From: Pseudarthrobacter sp. NBSH8
Lineage (GTDB): Bacteria; Actinomycetota; Actinomycetes; Actinomycetales; Micrococcaceae
DNA length: 64,000 nucleotides
Reading direction: 5' to 3'
NCBI RefSeq assembly: GCF_014217545.1
Contig: NZ_CP043178.1
Coordinates: forward strand, 2,852,001-2,916,000
Positions 53,144-61,739 of the stretch are shown piece by piece. Within the stretch, counting starts at the first letter, position 1, and every line of letters begins with the position of its first letter. The notes beneath the pieces were generated by a model. The model was not told the DNA's origin, searched no databases, and saw only the letters and a list, made by a program, of their open reading frames with translations. A program made the position numbers and the translations under genes.

Positions 53144-54139
53144 GTGACCATCATCGACAATGCCGTCTACGTGGACGGCGTCCGCAGCGCAGAGCCGCAG
53201 AGCCTGGAACAGACCTTCGAAACCCTCTCAGAGCACGGAGGCATGGCGTGGATCGGGCTGTACCGGCCCACGGCGGCGGAAATGACGGCCGTGGCCACCG
53301 AATTCGGGCTGCATGCCCTGGCCGTGGAGGATGCCATTTCGGCGCACCAGCGGCCCAAGCTTGAACGCTACGAGGACAACCTCTTCACGGTGCTCCGCCC
53401 GGCGCGGTACCTGGATGCCACCGAGACCGTGGAGTTCGGCGAACTCCACATCTTCACCGGCCGGAATTTCGTGGTCACCATCCGCCATGCCGAAATGGCC
53501 GGCGTTGCCCGGGTCAGGCGGCGTCTGGAGAGCCGCCCCGACCTGCTCCGGCACGGCCCCGAAGCCGTACTCTACGCGCTGCTGGACCTGGTGGTGGACG
53601 ACTACGCACCGGTGGTGGCCGGGCTGGAAAACGACATTGACGAGATCGAGGACCAACTCTTCAGCGGGGACACCACCGTCTCCCGCCGCATCTATGAACT
53701 GGCCCGCGAAGTCATCCAGTTCCAGCGCGCCATCCACCCCCTGCCGGACATGATGCAGCAACTCAAACGGGGCTTTGAAAAGTACGGCGTGGATTCCGAA
53801 CTGCAGCACAGCCTGCGGGACGTCGAGGACCATGTGGCGCGGGTCATCTCCCGCGCGGATTCATTTCGCGACCTGCTGCAGAACGCCCTCACGCTGGACG
53901 GAACGCTGACCGCCAACCGGCAGAACGAGGCCAGCGCCGAACAGAACGAACAGGTCAAGAAGATCTCCTCGTGGGCGGCGATCTTCTTCGCACCTTCCTT
54001 CGTGGCCGGCGTCTACGGCATGAACTTCGACCACATGCCCGAACTCCACTGGACCCTGGGCTATCCTATGTCCATCGTGCTGATGGCCGGCACCGCAGGC
54101 CTGATGTACGCCATTTTCAAGAGGAAAGGCTGGCTGTAG
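53144..54139 (+). CDS. corA: magnesium/cobalt channel CorA
   Basis: 331 residues from a GTG. A cytoplasmic funnel domain with long helices (about 1-265) is followed by two membrane helices at the C-terminus; the selectivity motif GMN is in YGMNFDHMPEL (about 293-303). The end with basic FKRKGWL is also typical. Imports Mg2+ or Co2+ driven by membrane potential. Coupled to the DUF1761 gene. Confidence 0.94.
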   Translation: MTIIDNAVYVDGVRSAEPQSLEQTFETLSEHGGMAWIGLYRPTAAEMTAVATEFGLHALAVEDAISAHQRPKLERYEDNLFTVLRPARYLDATETVEFGELHIFTGRNFVVTIRHAEMAGVARVRRRLESRPDLLRHGPEAVLYALLDLVVDDYAPVVAGLENDIDEIEDQLFSGDTTVSRRIYELAREVIQFQRAIHPLPDMMQQLKRGFEKYGVDSELQHSLRDVEDHVARVISRADSFRDLLQNALTLDGTLTANRQNEASAEQNEQVKKISSWAAIFFAPSFVAGVYGMNFDHMPELHWTLGYPMSIVLMAGTAGLMYAIFKRKGWL

Positions 54140-54176
54140 AGCCTCGGTCGGCGCGGGCCTCAGACGGCGCGGGGAG

Positions 54177-55772
54177 TCAGGCCACCTGCAGGTCCACACT
54201 CCCGTGGCCCGAGGCTTCAGCGCTGAATACCAGACGCCGGTTGGCAATCTTGTCCGTAAAGAAACGGTCGTGGCTGACCACCACCACTGCACCAGGGAAA
54301 TGCAGCAGGGCACGCTCCATGACCTGGGTGCTGGAGAGGTCCAGGTGGTTGGTGGGCTCATCCAGCAGCAGGACCGAAGCACCCGAGAGCAGGCACTGGG
54401 CCATAGCCACACGGGCGCGTTGGCCGCCTGAGAGGTTGCCGATCTTTTGCTTGAGGTCAGCTTCGGAGAACTGGAACATAGCAAGGAACCTGTTCACCGA
54501 CTTCTTCGTCGCAGTCAGGGCCAGGCTGTCAGGCATGGCGTTGACCGCATGACTGACCGTGTCGTCGTCGTCCAGTTCTTCCAGCACCTGGTTGTAGGAG
54601 ACCATTCCGGCACCCTTGGCCCAGGCCACGCTGCCCGAATCGGCCGGCTCTTCGCCGGTGAGTGCCCGGAGTAACGTGGTCTTGCCGCTTCCGTTGGACC
54701 CGATGACGGCGATCCGGTTACCGCGCCCGATCTCGAAAGTGAGGCCGCTGAACAGCGTTCTGCCGCCATATGCCTTGCTCAGGGATTCCACCCGGCACAG
54801 GACGTCCTTGACGTACAGACCGCCGTAGATCTCCGTGATGATCTGGTCTACGGGCCGGGGCGCACGGGACTTCTTGATCCTGGCCAGCTGGTTTGCGAGT
54901 CCCTTGCCAGCCCCATTGGCGGCTTCCCGCCGGTCCGAAATACCTTCGGCTTCGAAGGCGAGCAGCTCGGACTCGTGGACGAACTGGCTCTCCAGGCTCT
55001 TGAGTTTGAACTGCTTGGCAACGACGTATTCGGCGAAATTGCCCGGGTATTCGTGGAGGTGGAAGTTCTCCACCTCGATAATCCGGGTGACCACGGAGTC
55101 CAGGAACTTCCGGTCGTGCGAGACGATGATCGCAGCGCCCTTGAAAGTCCGGAACCAGCCTTCAAGCCATTCGACGCCGGCCACGTCAAGGTAGTTGGTG
55201 GGTTCATCAAGCAGGAGGACGTCCGGGGCTTCCAGCAGGATCTTTGCCAGTGCGGCCCGGTTCCGCCAGCCGCCGGAGAGCTCGTCGATGGCGCAGGTGC
55301 GGTGGTGGTCGCTGAAGCCGAGGGTGGTGAGTACTTTGTCGATGCTGCGCTGATAGTCCCAGCCATCCAGCCGGTCCATCGCCTCAAAGAGTTCGGACTG
55401 GCGGTGGATGAGTTCATCCAGCCGTGCTGCGTCCGAGGAATCGGCGGCGATGGCCGCATCGATGCCGGCCAGCTCGGCTTCGATCTCTTTCACGTGGGCG
55501 AAGAGCCCGTCCAGGACCTCCGCAATAGTGGATTCGCCGTTCAGCTCTGAGAACTGGGAGAAGTAGGCGGCCTTGGTTCCGAGCTCGACGGCGACGGTCC
55601 CGGAATCTGGAGCCACCTGGCCTTGGATCAGCTTCAGGATAGTGGACTTGCCCGAGCCGTTCTTGCCGATCAGGCCAACCCTGTCCCCCGCTTCAAGTTT
55701 GAAAAAGGCTTCGCGGAGAACCTGGGTTTTGTCAAAGCTGACGTTGACGTCGTTCAGCCGGATCAAACTCAT
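54177..55772 (-). CDS. ABC-F family ATPase (translation factor type)
   Basis: 531 residues with two ABC domains and no membrane segments. Walker A GKNGSGKST (about 36-44) and GSNGSGKTT (about 353-361); signatures LSGGWRNRAALAKIL and LSGGQRARVAMAQCL; Walker B LLLDEPTNYLD and LLLDEPTNHLD. The linker (about 240-310) is rich in Lys/Glu/Arg, as in ribosome-acting ABC-F proteins; a resistance role cannot be excluded. Confidence 0.92.
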   Translation of the reverse strand: MSLIRLNDVNVSFDKTQVLREAFFKLEAGDRVGLIGKNGSGKSTILKLIQGQVAPDSGTVAVELGTKAAYFSQFSELNGESTIAEVLDGLFAHVKEIEAELAGIDAAIAADSSDAARLDELIHRQSELFEAMDRLDGWDYQRSIDKVLTTLGFSDHHRTCAIDELSGGWRNRAALAKILLEAPDVLLLDEPTNYLDVAGVEWLEGWFRTFKGAAIIVSHDRKFLDSVVTRIIEVENFHLHEYPGNFAEYVVAKQFKLKSLESQFVHESELLAFEAEGISDRREAANGAGKGLANQLARIKKSRAPRPVDQIITEIYGGLYVKDVLCRVESLSKAYGGRTLFSGLTFEIGRGNRIAVIGSNGSGKTTLLRALTGEEPADSGSVAWAKGAGMVSYNQVLEELDDDDTVSHAVNAMPDSLALTATKKSVNRFLAMFQFSEADLKQKIGNLSGGQRARVAMAQCLLSGASVLLLDEPTNHLDLSSTQVMERALLHFPGAVVVVSHDRFFTDKIANRRLVFSAEASGHGSVDLQVA

Positions 55773-55877
55773 TGATGGTGTCCAATCCAGTCATGATAAA
55801 GCGTGGAAGCGGTGGGGGTCCTGCAAGCCTATTCGAAACCAGCATGGAGGTCTTCATCCGCGTGGTGGGTAGGTGGG

Positions 55878-57320
55878 TCAGAAGGCGCAGCAGGAGAGTT
55901 TGGAGACGTCCGTTTTGTAGGACTGGGCGGCGATCTTGATTCCTTCGGCCATGGTCAGGTAGGGGCTCCATAGGTTCGCAACCTGGTCCACGGTCATCCC
56001 GGCTTCCAAGATGTAGACCCCGGCCGCAGCCAGGTCCCCTGCGTCCTTCGCGACGGCGGTGATTCCCACGATGCGTCCGGTGTCGGCGTCGGCGACGATC
56101 TTGATGAAGCCGCGGGTGTCCCTGTTCACCAGGGCCCGGGGGACGTATTCCAGGGGCAGGACCCGGCATTCGCACCGGATGCCGGCCTCGTTGGCTTCCT
56201 TGTCCGTCATCCCGACTGCGGCCAGGGCTGGGCTGGTGAAGGTGACCCGGGGCAGGTGCCGGTAGTCGACCTCGCGGCCGGCGTTGTTGAAGGCGTTCTC
56301 CGCCACCAGGGATCCGTGGGAGGCTGCGACGTAGACGTATTCTCGGTGCCCGGTCACGTCTCCGGCGGCCCAAATCCGTGCATTGGAGCTGGCCAGCTGG
56401 CTGTTGACCAGGATCTCGCCGCTGTTCCCGGTCCTGACGCCGACGGCGGCCAGGTTCAGGCCGTCCGTGACCGGGCGGCGGCCCGTGGCGACGAGCAGTT
56501 TGGCGGCCCGGATTTCCTCCTGCCCGCCGGAGACGGCCGCGGTCGCGACGATCCCGCCGCTGGCCGGGTCCGGGCGCACGGAGGACACGGCCGCCCGACG
56601 GACAACACGGATCCCTTCGTCCGCGAAGACACCCATCAGGGCACGTGAGGCCTCGGGCTCCTCGGCCGAGGCCAGACGGGAGCGGACCACCATGGTGACC
56701 TTGGACCCGAGCCGGGCGAAGAGCTGGGCTTGCTCCAGGGCCACGTACCCGCCGCCGATGACGAGCAGGGACTCGGGGACCTCCTCGAGTTCCATGGCAG
56801 TGGTGGAGGTCAGGTAACCTGTGTCCGCCAGCCCATCGATGGGGGGTGCCCACGGGGCGGACCCGGTGGCAACCAGATAGTGCAAGGCCCTTACGGATTC
56901 CCGGGTCCCGTCGCTTCCTGCGATTTCCAGGAACGGATCGTTCTGGGTGCCGGCGAACACTGCATTGCCTTGGCGCAACTCCCAGCCGTAATCCGTGATC
57001 AGGTCGACGTATTTATCCGACCGCATTGTCTCCACCAGGGAACGCTTCCCGCCGATCAGCCCGGCCATGTCCACTTCCCCGGCAGTGGTGTTGATGCCGG
57101 GGAACCGGCCGGACGCGTCCAACGCGACATGCCTGGCCTCGGCCGCCGCTAGGAGCGCCTTGGAGGGAACGCAGCCGGTGTTCACGCACGTCCCGCCGAC
57201 GGTGGAACGCTCGATCATCAGGACGCGTTTGCCCAGGCTGGTCGCCCGGATCGCGGCCGCGAACGCTCCGCCGCCGGAGCCGATGATGGCAAGGTCGAAA
57301 TCAGGTGTTGGTTCAGACAT
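55878..57320 (-). CDS. merA: mercuric reductase
   Basis: 480 residues from the ATG at 57320, with GGAGGATTTC upstream. FAD motif IIGSGGGAFAAAIRA (about 11-25), redox pair GGTCVNTGCVPSK (about 41-53), NAD region VIGGGYVALEQAQ, and the MerA-specific C-terminal SCC pair three residues from the end (LSCCAF). The N-terminal heavy-metal-binding NmerA domain is absent. It reduces Hg2+ to Hg0. No merB, merT or merP lies near. Divergent from merR. Confidence 0.93.
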   Translation of the reverse strand: MSEPTPDFDLAIIGSGGGAFAAAIRATSLGKRVLMIERSTVGGTCVNTGCVPSKALLAAAEARHVALDASGRFPGINTTAGEVDMAGLIGGKRSLVETMRSDKYVDLITDYGWELRQGNAVFAGTQNDPFLEIAGSDGTRESVRALHYLVATGSAPWAPPIDGLADTGYLTSTTAMELEEVPESLLVIGGGYVALEQAQLFARLGSKVTMVVRSRLASAEEPEASRALMGVFADEGIRVVRRAAVSSVRPDPASGGIVATAAVSGGQEEIRAAKLLVATGRRPVTDGLNLAAVGVRTGNSGEILVNSQLASSNARIWAAGDVTGHREYVYVAASHGSLVAENAFNNAGREVDYRHLPRVTFTSPALAAVGMTDKEANEAGIRCECRVLPLEYVPRALVNRDTRGFIKIVADADTGRIVGITAVAKDAGDLAAAGVYILEAGMTVDQVANLWSPYLTMAEGIKIAAQSYKTDVSKLSCCAF

Positions 57321-57400
57321 GAAATCCTCCAAAGTCGTACGGTATCGCCGTCCCACAAGCCCTCGACGGTGCCTCGTATAGGGGTCTTCCCCCAGTCTGC

Positions 57401-57426
57401 ACCTTCCACTATGGGGGAAGGTCAAG
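57401..57426 (-). promoter_or_regulatory. MerR box in the merA promoter
   Basis: ACCTTCC-N8-GGAAGGT (57401-57422) with TTGACC on the minus strand at 57425-57420 as -35 element. Like the second box in arm sequence and spacing. It should let the MerR protein control merA; the -10 element 19 nt on (GCAGAC) is weak. Confidence 0.65.
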
Positions 57427-57537
57427 AGCCAGACCCGTACCGGCCCCGAACCTTTGAGCCACCACCCTGCTCACCGCCGCCGAAGAGGGTGGGTGATGCC
57501 TGTCCCAAGCCGGGAACCAAAGGTTCCTTTATCCGTT

Positions 57538-57567
57538 CTTGACCTTCCACTAATCTGGAAGGTCAAG
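57538..57567 (+). promoter_or_regulatory. MerR box in the merR promoter
   Basis: A perfect 11-bp inverted repeat: CTTGACCTTCC (57538-57548), 8 nt, GGAAGGTCAAG (57557-57567), 27 nt before the merR start. TTGACC at 57539 is the -35 element, inside the operator as in other MerR-family promoters. Confidence 0.7.
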
Positions 57568-57593
57568 AGGGAAATCCCCGGGACAAGAGGTTC

Positions 57594-57986
57594 ATGATGC
57601 GTATTGGCGAAACCGCCACAGCTGCCGGCTTGACGTCCAAGACACTGCGGTTTTACGAGGACCGGGGCCTGCTGCCGGCCGCTGACAGGGCACCGAACGG
57701 ATACCGCGACTACCCCCAGGAAACGGTCGGAAGGTTGGAATTCATCCGCCGCGGCCGCACCGCCGGGCTGACCCTGGCCCAGATCGGAGACATCCTCGCC
57801 GTCCGAGACACCGGCCAGGCCCCCTGCATACACGTACGGGACACGCTGGCCAAACAACTCCGGGACCTCGACGCCCGGATCGCAGAACTCACGGCACTGC
57901 GGGCGACCGTCGCCGAATTTCATGACGCCGCGGCCGCAGGGGACGCAGCCGCCTGCGACCCCGAACGCATCTGCAGCTATCTCTAA
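57594..57986 (+). CDS. merR: MerR-family heavy-metal-responsive regulator
   Basis: 130 residues; ATG at 57594 or 57597. Winged HTH at the N-terminus (MRIGETATAAGLTSKTLRFYEDRGLLPA, in parts IGETATAAGLTSKTLRFYE), a dimerisation helix (about 79-115), and three cysteines at about 78, 121 and 127 (CDPERICSYL at the end) that can bind a thiophilic metal. The layout beside merA points to Hg2+, but the boxes (ACCTTCC-N8-GGAAGGT) and C-terminal Cys pair also resemble copper or zinc sensors. Confidence 0.88.
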   Translation: MMRIGETATAAGLTSKTLRFYEDRGLLPAADRAPNGYRDYPQETVGRLEFIRRGRTAGLTLAQIGDILAVRDTGQAPCIHVRDTLAKQLRDLDARIAELTALRATVAEFHDAAAAGDAAACDPERICSYL

Positions 57987-58113
57987 CGAGCGCCAAGGGC
58001 CGTGCCAGTTCACGCTGCTGGATTGCCCGGTTGGCACCGCCAGTGGTTCCCTGTCATTCAGGGAAGGCGGCAGACTTGCACCGGAGCCGTAAACGCGACC
58101 ACAAGGAGAACCC

Positions 58114-58794
58114 ATGACCACCGCCATCTCAGTCATTGTCTTTGACGTCAACGAAACCCTGTCAGATATGTCACCCCTGAGGGAACGCTTCAGCGAGGTC
58201 GGGGCTCCGGCTGAACTGGCCAAACTCTGGTTCGCCACGCTGCTGCGTGACGGCTTCGCACTGACGGCCAGCGGAGACAACGGATCGTTCGCCGCCATCG
58301 GGGCCGACGCACTCCGGGGACTTCTGACCGGGGTGGAGCTTAACCGCCCTCTCGAGGCGGCGGTCGACCATGTCATGGGCGGCATGGCCGGCCTTGGTGT
58401 ACACCCGGATGTCCCCGAGGGGATCAAGGCCCTCGCCGCTGCAGGACTCCGACTAATCACACTCAGCAACGGCTCCGCCCAGATCGCCGGGAAGCTGTTC
58501 AGCGGAGCCGGGATCCGCGACGCGTTTGAGTCACTGCTTTCGGTCGAAGACGCGGCCGCCTGGAAGCCGGCCCGGGCCTCCTACGAATATGCCGCCGACG
58601 CTTCCGGGACCGACCCGGCCGGCATGCTGCTGGTCGCCGTGCATCCCTGGGACATTCACGGCGCCGCCCGTGCCGGGCTGCGTACAGCATGGCTGAACAG
58701 GACCGGGGGCAGCTACCCGGGATACTTTGAGGCCCCTACATTCGTCGTCACAGCTTTGACCGAACTTCCCGCAGTCCTCGAAGCAGCGCACTGA
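58114..58794 (+). CDS. haloacid dehalogenase type II-like hydrolase
   Basis: 226 residues with AAGGAG before the ATG. HAD motif I FDVNETLSD (about 9-17) with the nucleophile Asp, motif II TLSNGSA (about 114-120), motif III Lys in AAWKPARASYEYA and motif IV VAVHPWDIHGA (about 173-183). Of the L-2-haloacid dehalogenase family, but FDVNETL instead of FDxYGTL; substrate unknown. Upstream (58047-58065) there is a small 7-bp hairpin TTCCCTG-N5-CAGGGAA. Confidence 0.88.
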   Translation: MTTAISVIVFDVNETLSDMSPLRERFSEVGAPAELAKLWFATLLRDGFALTASGDNGSFAAIGADALRGLLTGVELNRPLEAAVDHVMGGMAGLGVHPDVPEGIKALAAAGLRLITLSNGSAQIAGKLFSGAGIRDAFESLLSVEDAAAWKPARASYEYAADASGTDPAGMLLVAVHPWDIHGAARAGLRTAWLNRTGGSYPGYFEAPTFVVTALTELPAVLEAAH

Positions 58795-58904
58795 CGGGGA
58801 CCGTGCCCCGCCCGGACCGGGGCCGGCCGCCGCCTGCTGGTTTGAACCGGGAACCGCGGACCGGGTGGAAGGGGGCCGATACTCCCTTTCACCTTCCCGG
58901 TGTT

Positions 58905-59033
58905 TCAGGCGGTCAGTTCCGGGACGGCGGGCAGGTCCAGTTCGGTTCCGGCGCAATGGTTGAAGTAGGTTGCGATCACGGCCGGTGAGTGGGCCATCCC
59001 GGCATGGATGTTGAGCAGATTGCCCATCTGGCG
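58905..59033 (-). pseudogene. fragment resembling a carboxymuconolactone decarboxylase/AhpD-like protein
   Basis: In one frame the minus strand encodes QMGNLLNIHAGMAHSPAVIA then YFNHC and a tail ending PAVPELTA before a stop. The NLLNIHAGMAHSPAV piece resembles the start of the active-site region of carboxymuconolactone decarboxylase-like proteins, but no ribosome binding site or full domain is present, so I take it as a remnant. Boundaries approximate. Similarity is from recall only. Confidence 0.35.
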
Positions 59034-59390
59034 GCCCGCCCGAAGGGCTACCTCATCTTCACCGACCCCTCGACCGAGGCAATGCACTGGTACGGCAGTG
59101 ACGCCATCACCAGCTCCTACACCAGTTGGCTGGCGCCCACGAACCCGAGGTCGAAAGCTTTGGTCGACGCCATCGCCGGTCTGAGCAAGGACGCGCAGGC
59201 CCTTTGCCCGCCACTGCCCTCGAACCCGCCGGTATCACCATCGGCTAAACGATTTGCAGGAGCACCGTCAGGAGCCCTGGGATTAGCAGCACTGGTGTTA
59301 GGTAGTCATGGACATGCTAAGAGACGCCGCCATCCTCCGTTCCTGTTGACTACGCTAGGGCGCCCATGGGATCCCAGGCCGGCAGAATAA
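58989..59390 (+). other. open frame of uncertain status in the remnant-rich spacer
   Basis: 133 codons on the plus strand overlapping the antisense fragment and running into the 3' end of the aminopeptidase gene. The first half (GYLIFTDPSTEAMHWYGSD and SYTSWLAPTNPRSKALVDAI) reads like real protein, perhaps the end of a larger enzyme or membrane glycosyltransferase, but the second half (Pro, Arg, Gly-rich) looks like non-coding sequence. No ribosome binding site. The 555-nt gap 58795-59349 holds nothing else I recognise. Confidence 0.25.
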
Positions 59391-60711
59391 CGGGCTCAGC
59401 GTCCAGAGCCCGGCGCAGTTGGGGATCAAGGCGCCACTTGTTGACTACGACCTCGAAAACATACTCGTCGAACCAATTGTCAGCCATGGTGAAGAAACCC
59501 TGGTCGCCGTTCTCGTCACCCCAACTGTTTTCCACCCGCCACCGGCGCGTCTGGCCTTCGAACACGTCAACCCCCGTCAAGAGCATGGCGTGGGTCATCG
59601 CCGAGTCGCCAAATCGGAGACGAGACTCTTTATCCATGGTCAATTTGGCGCCGTAAAGTCCCTCATAGTCGAAGAGGCGTGCATCCCATAACCCATCTTT
59701 GCGCACCATCTGGGGTCCAACGTCGCAACCGAACCATACCGGTTCTCCGCCCACGATGGCTTCCATGGCCAAGCGCTTGGCTAAGCCAATCTCGACGTTT
59801 AGGTAAAGTACTGGCGCAGCCCCAATCACGTTGCCTAGGTGCTCGACGGTCAGTGTGCTTCCTTTTGGATGCTCCGGTCGAGGGTCGTCGACCAAGCAGA
59901 CGTAGTCCTCGAGGTTGAGCGTGGTGTATTTCGCCAGAAAATCCTGCGGCGTCAGCATGCCCTCGCGGTGGAATACTTTTTTATCATCCGTGTATTCCCA
60001 GTCAATAAGCGTTGGTGGCGTGCCTAGGTGAAGGGTCAGGATTCGGTGGACGTCTGCGATAATCAGTGCCTTGGCTCGGTCCTGTCTTTCGCTGTCGCCA
60101 GCGCAGCTGAGGCGGCGTAGCTCCTGCGCTCCGCGGCGAAGGACTGAACACAGCACGGCGTTCATGCGGCCCGTGTTGGAGGAGGACTCGGTCTCGGGCA
60201 TGGCGGACTTCGGTACGGCACCGTACTTTTTAAAGATGTTCACGGCCATGTCCCATTGGCCGCCGTCGCCCATTACGGTTTGCAGCAGGTAAGACACGAG
60301 GCGATCGTCGTCGGGGCGATCAGCCGTCTCCTGAATGGATTGCAAGAAGTAGTTTGCTCGCTCTAACTTGTCAAAATAGGTGGGGTAGTTTTGAGAAAAT
60401 TCGAATTCCTTGATGTTTAGTGCCGTCTTGGCTTCGACGCGCAGCAGGTTCAACGCCGCGAAGAGCCAACAACGCCCGGACTTCTTCTGGTTGGTTACCT
60501 TCCAGTCGTCAATTCGGTGAGAGACAGTAGTTGAGAGCACTGTCGCAAGGTGGCGGTCAATTGCGAGATCATCGACACTGACCCGCGAAATAGCGTTTTG
60601 GGTGCGTTTCAGAACCGGGTCGGCGGCGAATGCTTCGTTCAGTGTCATCAGTTGCTCGGTAGTGAGTGACGCGTCTTTGGTGTCCGTGGTGGTAATAGCA
60701 CTATTAGTCAC
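59350..60711 (-). CDS. pepC: aminopeptidase C (bleomycin hydrolase family, peptidase C1B)
   Basis: 453 residues from the GTG at 60711, with AAGGA 7 nt upstream; the frame is open 68 codons further without similarity. The papain-type catalytic residues are intact: Gln75 and Cys81 in NQKKSGRCWLFA, His374 in MTHAMLLTGV, Asn395 in VENSWGDENG. The C-terminal arm that trims access to the hexamer active site is present (ending PAWDPMGALA). It is a cytoplasmic exo-aminopeptidase. Base composition is clearly lower in GC than the rest of the window (21 G+C in the 60 bases 60361-60420), a sign of transfer. Confidence 0.9.
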   Translation of the reverse strand: MTNSAITTTDTKDASLTTEQLMTLNEAFAADPVLKRTQNAISRVSVDDLAIDRHLATVLSTTVSHRIDDWKVTNQKKSGRCWLFAALNLLRVEAKTALNIKEFEFSQNYPTYFDKLERANYFLQSIQETADRPDDDRLVSYLLQTVMGDGGQWDMAVNIFKKYGAVPKSAMPETESSSNTGRMNAVLCSVLRRGAQELRRLSCAGDSERQDRAKALIIADVHRILTLHLGTPPTLIDWEYTDDKKVFHREGMLTPQDFLAKYTTLNLEDYVCLVDDPRPEHPKGSTLTVEHLGNVIGAAPVLYLNVEIGLAKRLAMEAIVGGEPVWFGCDVGPQMVRKDGLWDARLFDYEGLYGAKLTMDKESRLRFGDSAMTHAMLLTGVDVFEGQTRRWRVENSWGDENGDQGFFTMADNWFDEYVFEVVVNKWRLDPQLRRALDAEPVILPAWDPMGALA

Positions 60712-60785
60712 AGTTGAATCCTTATAATCTTCCACAGTTGATATCGAATTTATAGAAAGTAATGGGTGGGGTGGCACCTCCCGTC

Positions 60786-61202
60786 TCAGCTGCCCGTTGA
60801 GACCTGCTGTGCGAAGTGGCAACGTGAAACGTGGGTATCGCAAATTTGGATGAGTTCCTGTTCTTCGGGGGCACAAATGGCTTGGGCCATGGGGCAACGG
60901 GTATGGAATCGACATCCGGGTGGCGGATCGATCGGCGAGGGCGGATCCCCCTGCAATACGATCCGTTCACGGTCCGTGCCATCATTCTTTCTAAGCTCCG
61001 GTGCGGCAGACATCAACGCTCTCGTGTAAGGCTGGCCGGTCCGCTCATACACATCGGCATAGGTACGAAGCAGGTTATCAAGCAGGTTTACCATTTGGGC
61101 TCGCACCTACGCATCCAGGGCTGAGACCGGTTCGTCGCAGATGAACAGCTGCGGGCTCAGTGCAATACCACGGGCAATGCCAATACGTCCTTTGCCCCCT
61201 GG
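60786..61202 (-). pseudogene. remnant of an oligopeptide ABC transporter ATP-binding protein (DppF/OppF C-terminal part)
   Basis: Reading leftward from about 61202: [18 protein letters not shown], then [12 protein letters not shown], a TAG stop at 61109-61107, and the rest of the family C-terminus (VRAQMVNLLDNLL, GQPYTRALMSAAPE, PPSPIDPPPGCRFHTRCPMA). Against the family consensus the signature SGGQRQR is damaged and shortened to GGKGR, and the TAG replaces the Ser of SALDxS. The Walker A half is missing. So the gene is dead, but the C-terminal frame of 106 residues is still clean. Confidence 0.8.
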
Positions 61203-61302
61203 CGCCCTCGATCATTCGGTCGACTGCCGCAGTGATACAGCGGTCCATGGATGCCCTGTCGGGGACATTGATTTCGATGGGTTGAACATGCTGCATGTTC
61301 AT
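61195..61302 (-). pseudogene. truncated start of an unidentified gene
   Basis: The ATG at 61302 overlaps the stop of the gene upstream (ATGA). The first 35 codons read as protein ([34 protein letters not shown]), then the frame runs into the ABC remnant, whose similarity begins in another frame near 61202. I do not recognise the family. It seems to be the 5' end of a gene cut by the junction. Confidence 0.5.
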
Positions 61303-61514
61303 GACTGGCTCACCTCGCTGGGTCGGATAGGTAGGACGGTATATCCCTGCGCTTTTTCATACAGGGTTCGAGGTTCGGGGCCGTAGGCTTCCAGCCAGAG
61401 AGCGTCCGCTGTAACGGCTGCGTCCTTGACATACCCGGTCCGAATGGTTCGGCCGGCTTTCCGAACCTGGACCTACCGGCCGGCCAAATCCGTCCAATCT
61501 GCATGGTCTCCCAT
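61299..61514 (-). pseudogene. small gene with ribosome binding site and in-frame TAG
   Basis: From the ATG at 61514 (AAAGG 8 nt upstream) a frame of 71 codons runs to a TGA at 61299-61301, broken only by TAG at codon 14 (61475-61473). The product has character: GDHADWTDLAGR, then VQVRKAGRTIRTGYV, DAAVTADALWLEAYGPEPR, TLYEKAQGYTVLP. A single change (from TGG or CAG) would restore it. The next frame starts inside its stop (ATGA). Not recognised. The 225 nt upstream, 61515-61739, show nothing I can name. Confidence 0.5.
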
Positions 61515-61739
61515 GGAGCTGCCTTTCGTGTCGCAATTCACTGTTTTGCTTGTGCCTGCGGCTTATTGCCAAGGTAATTTCCATCCCGCGGTCATCCGGA
61601 CTGGCATCTGCGGTCCGAGCCAGGAAGCATCTCGCTGTCACTACCGGGCAAGGCGCGCTCCATGGGTACTATCCAGCCACGCCTATCGGGAGACACGCTT
61701 TAGCTGCAGCCTGCCGAGTCACAGTGGATGCGGACGGTT

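Noticed and set aside
55732..56853. 373-codon Arg/Gly-rich frame on the same strand as merA
   Set aside because: It lies out of frame within merA, with composition typical of a shifted GC-rich frame.
58021..58100. tRNA-like hairpin TTCCCTG-N5-CAGGGAA before the HAD gene
   Set aside because: No cloverleaf, anticodon arm or CCA-compatible acceptor stem could be built around it.
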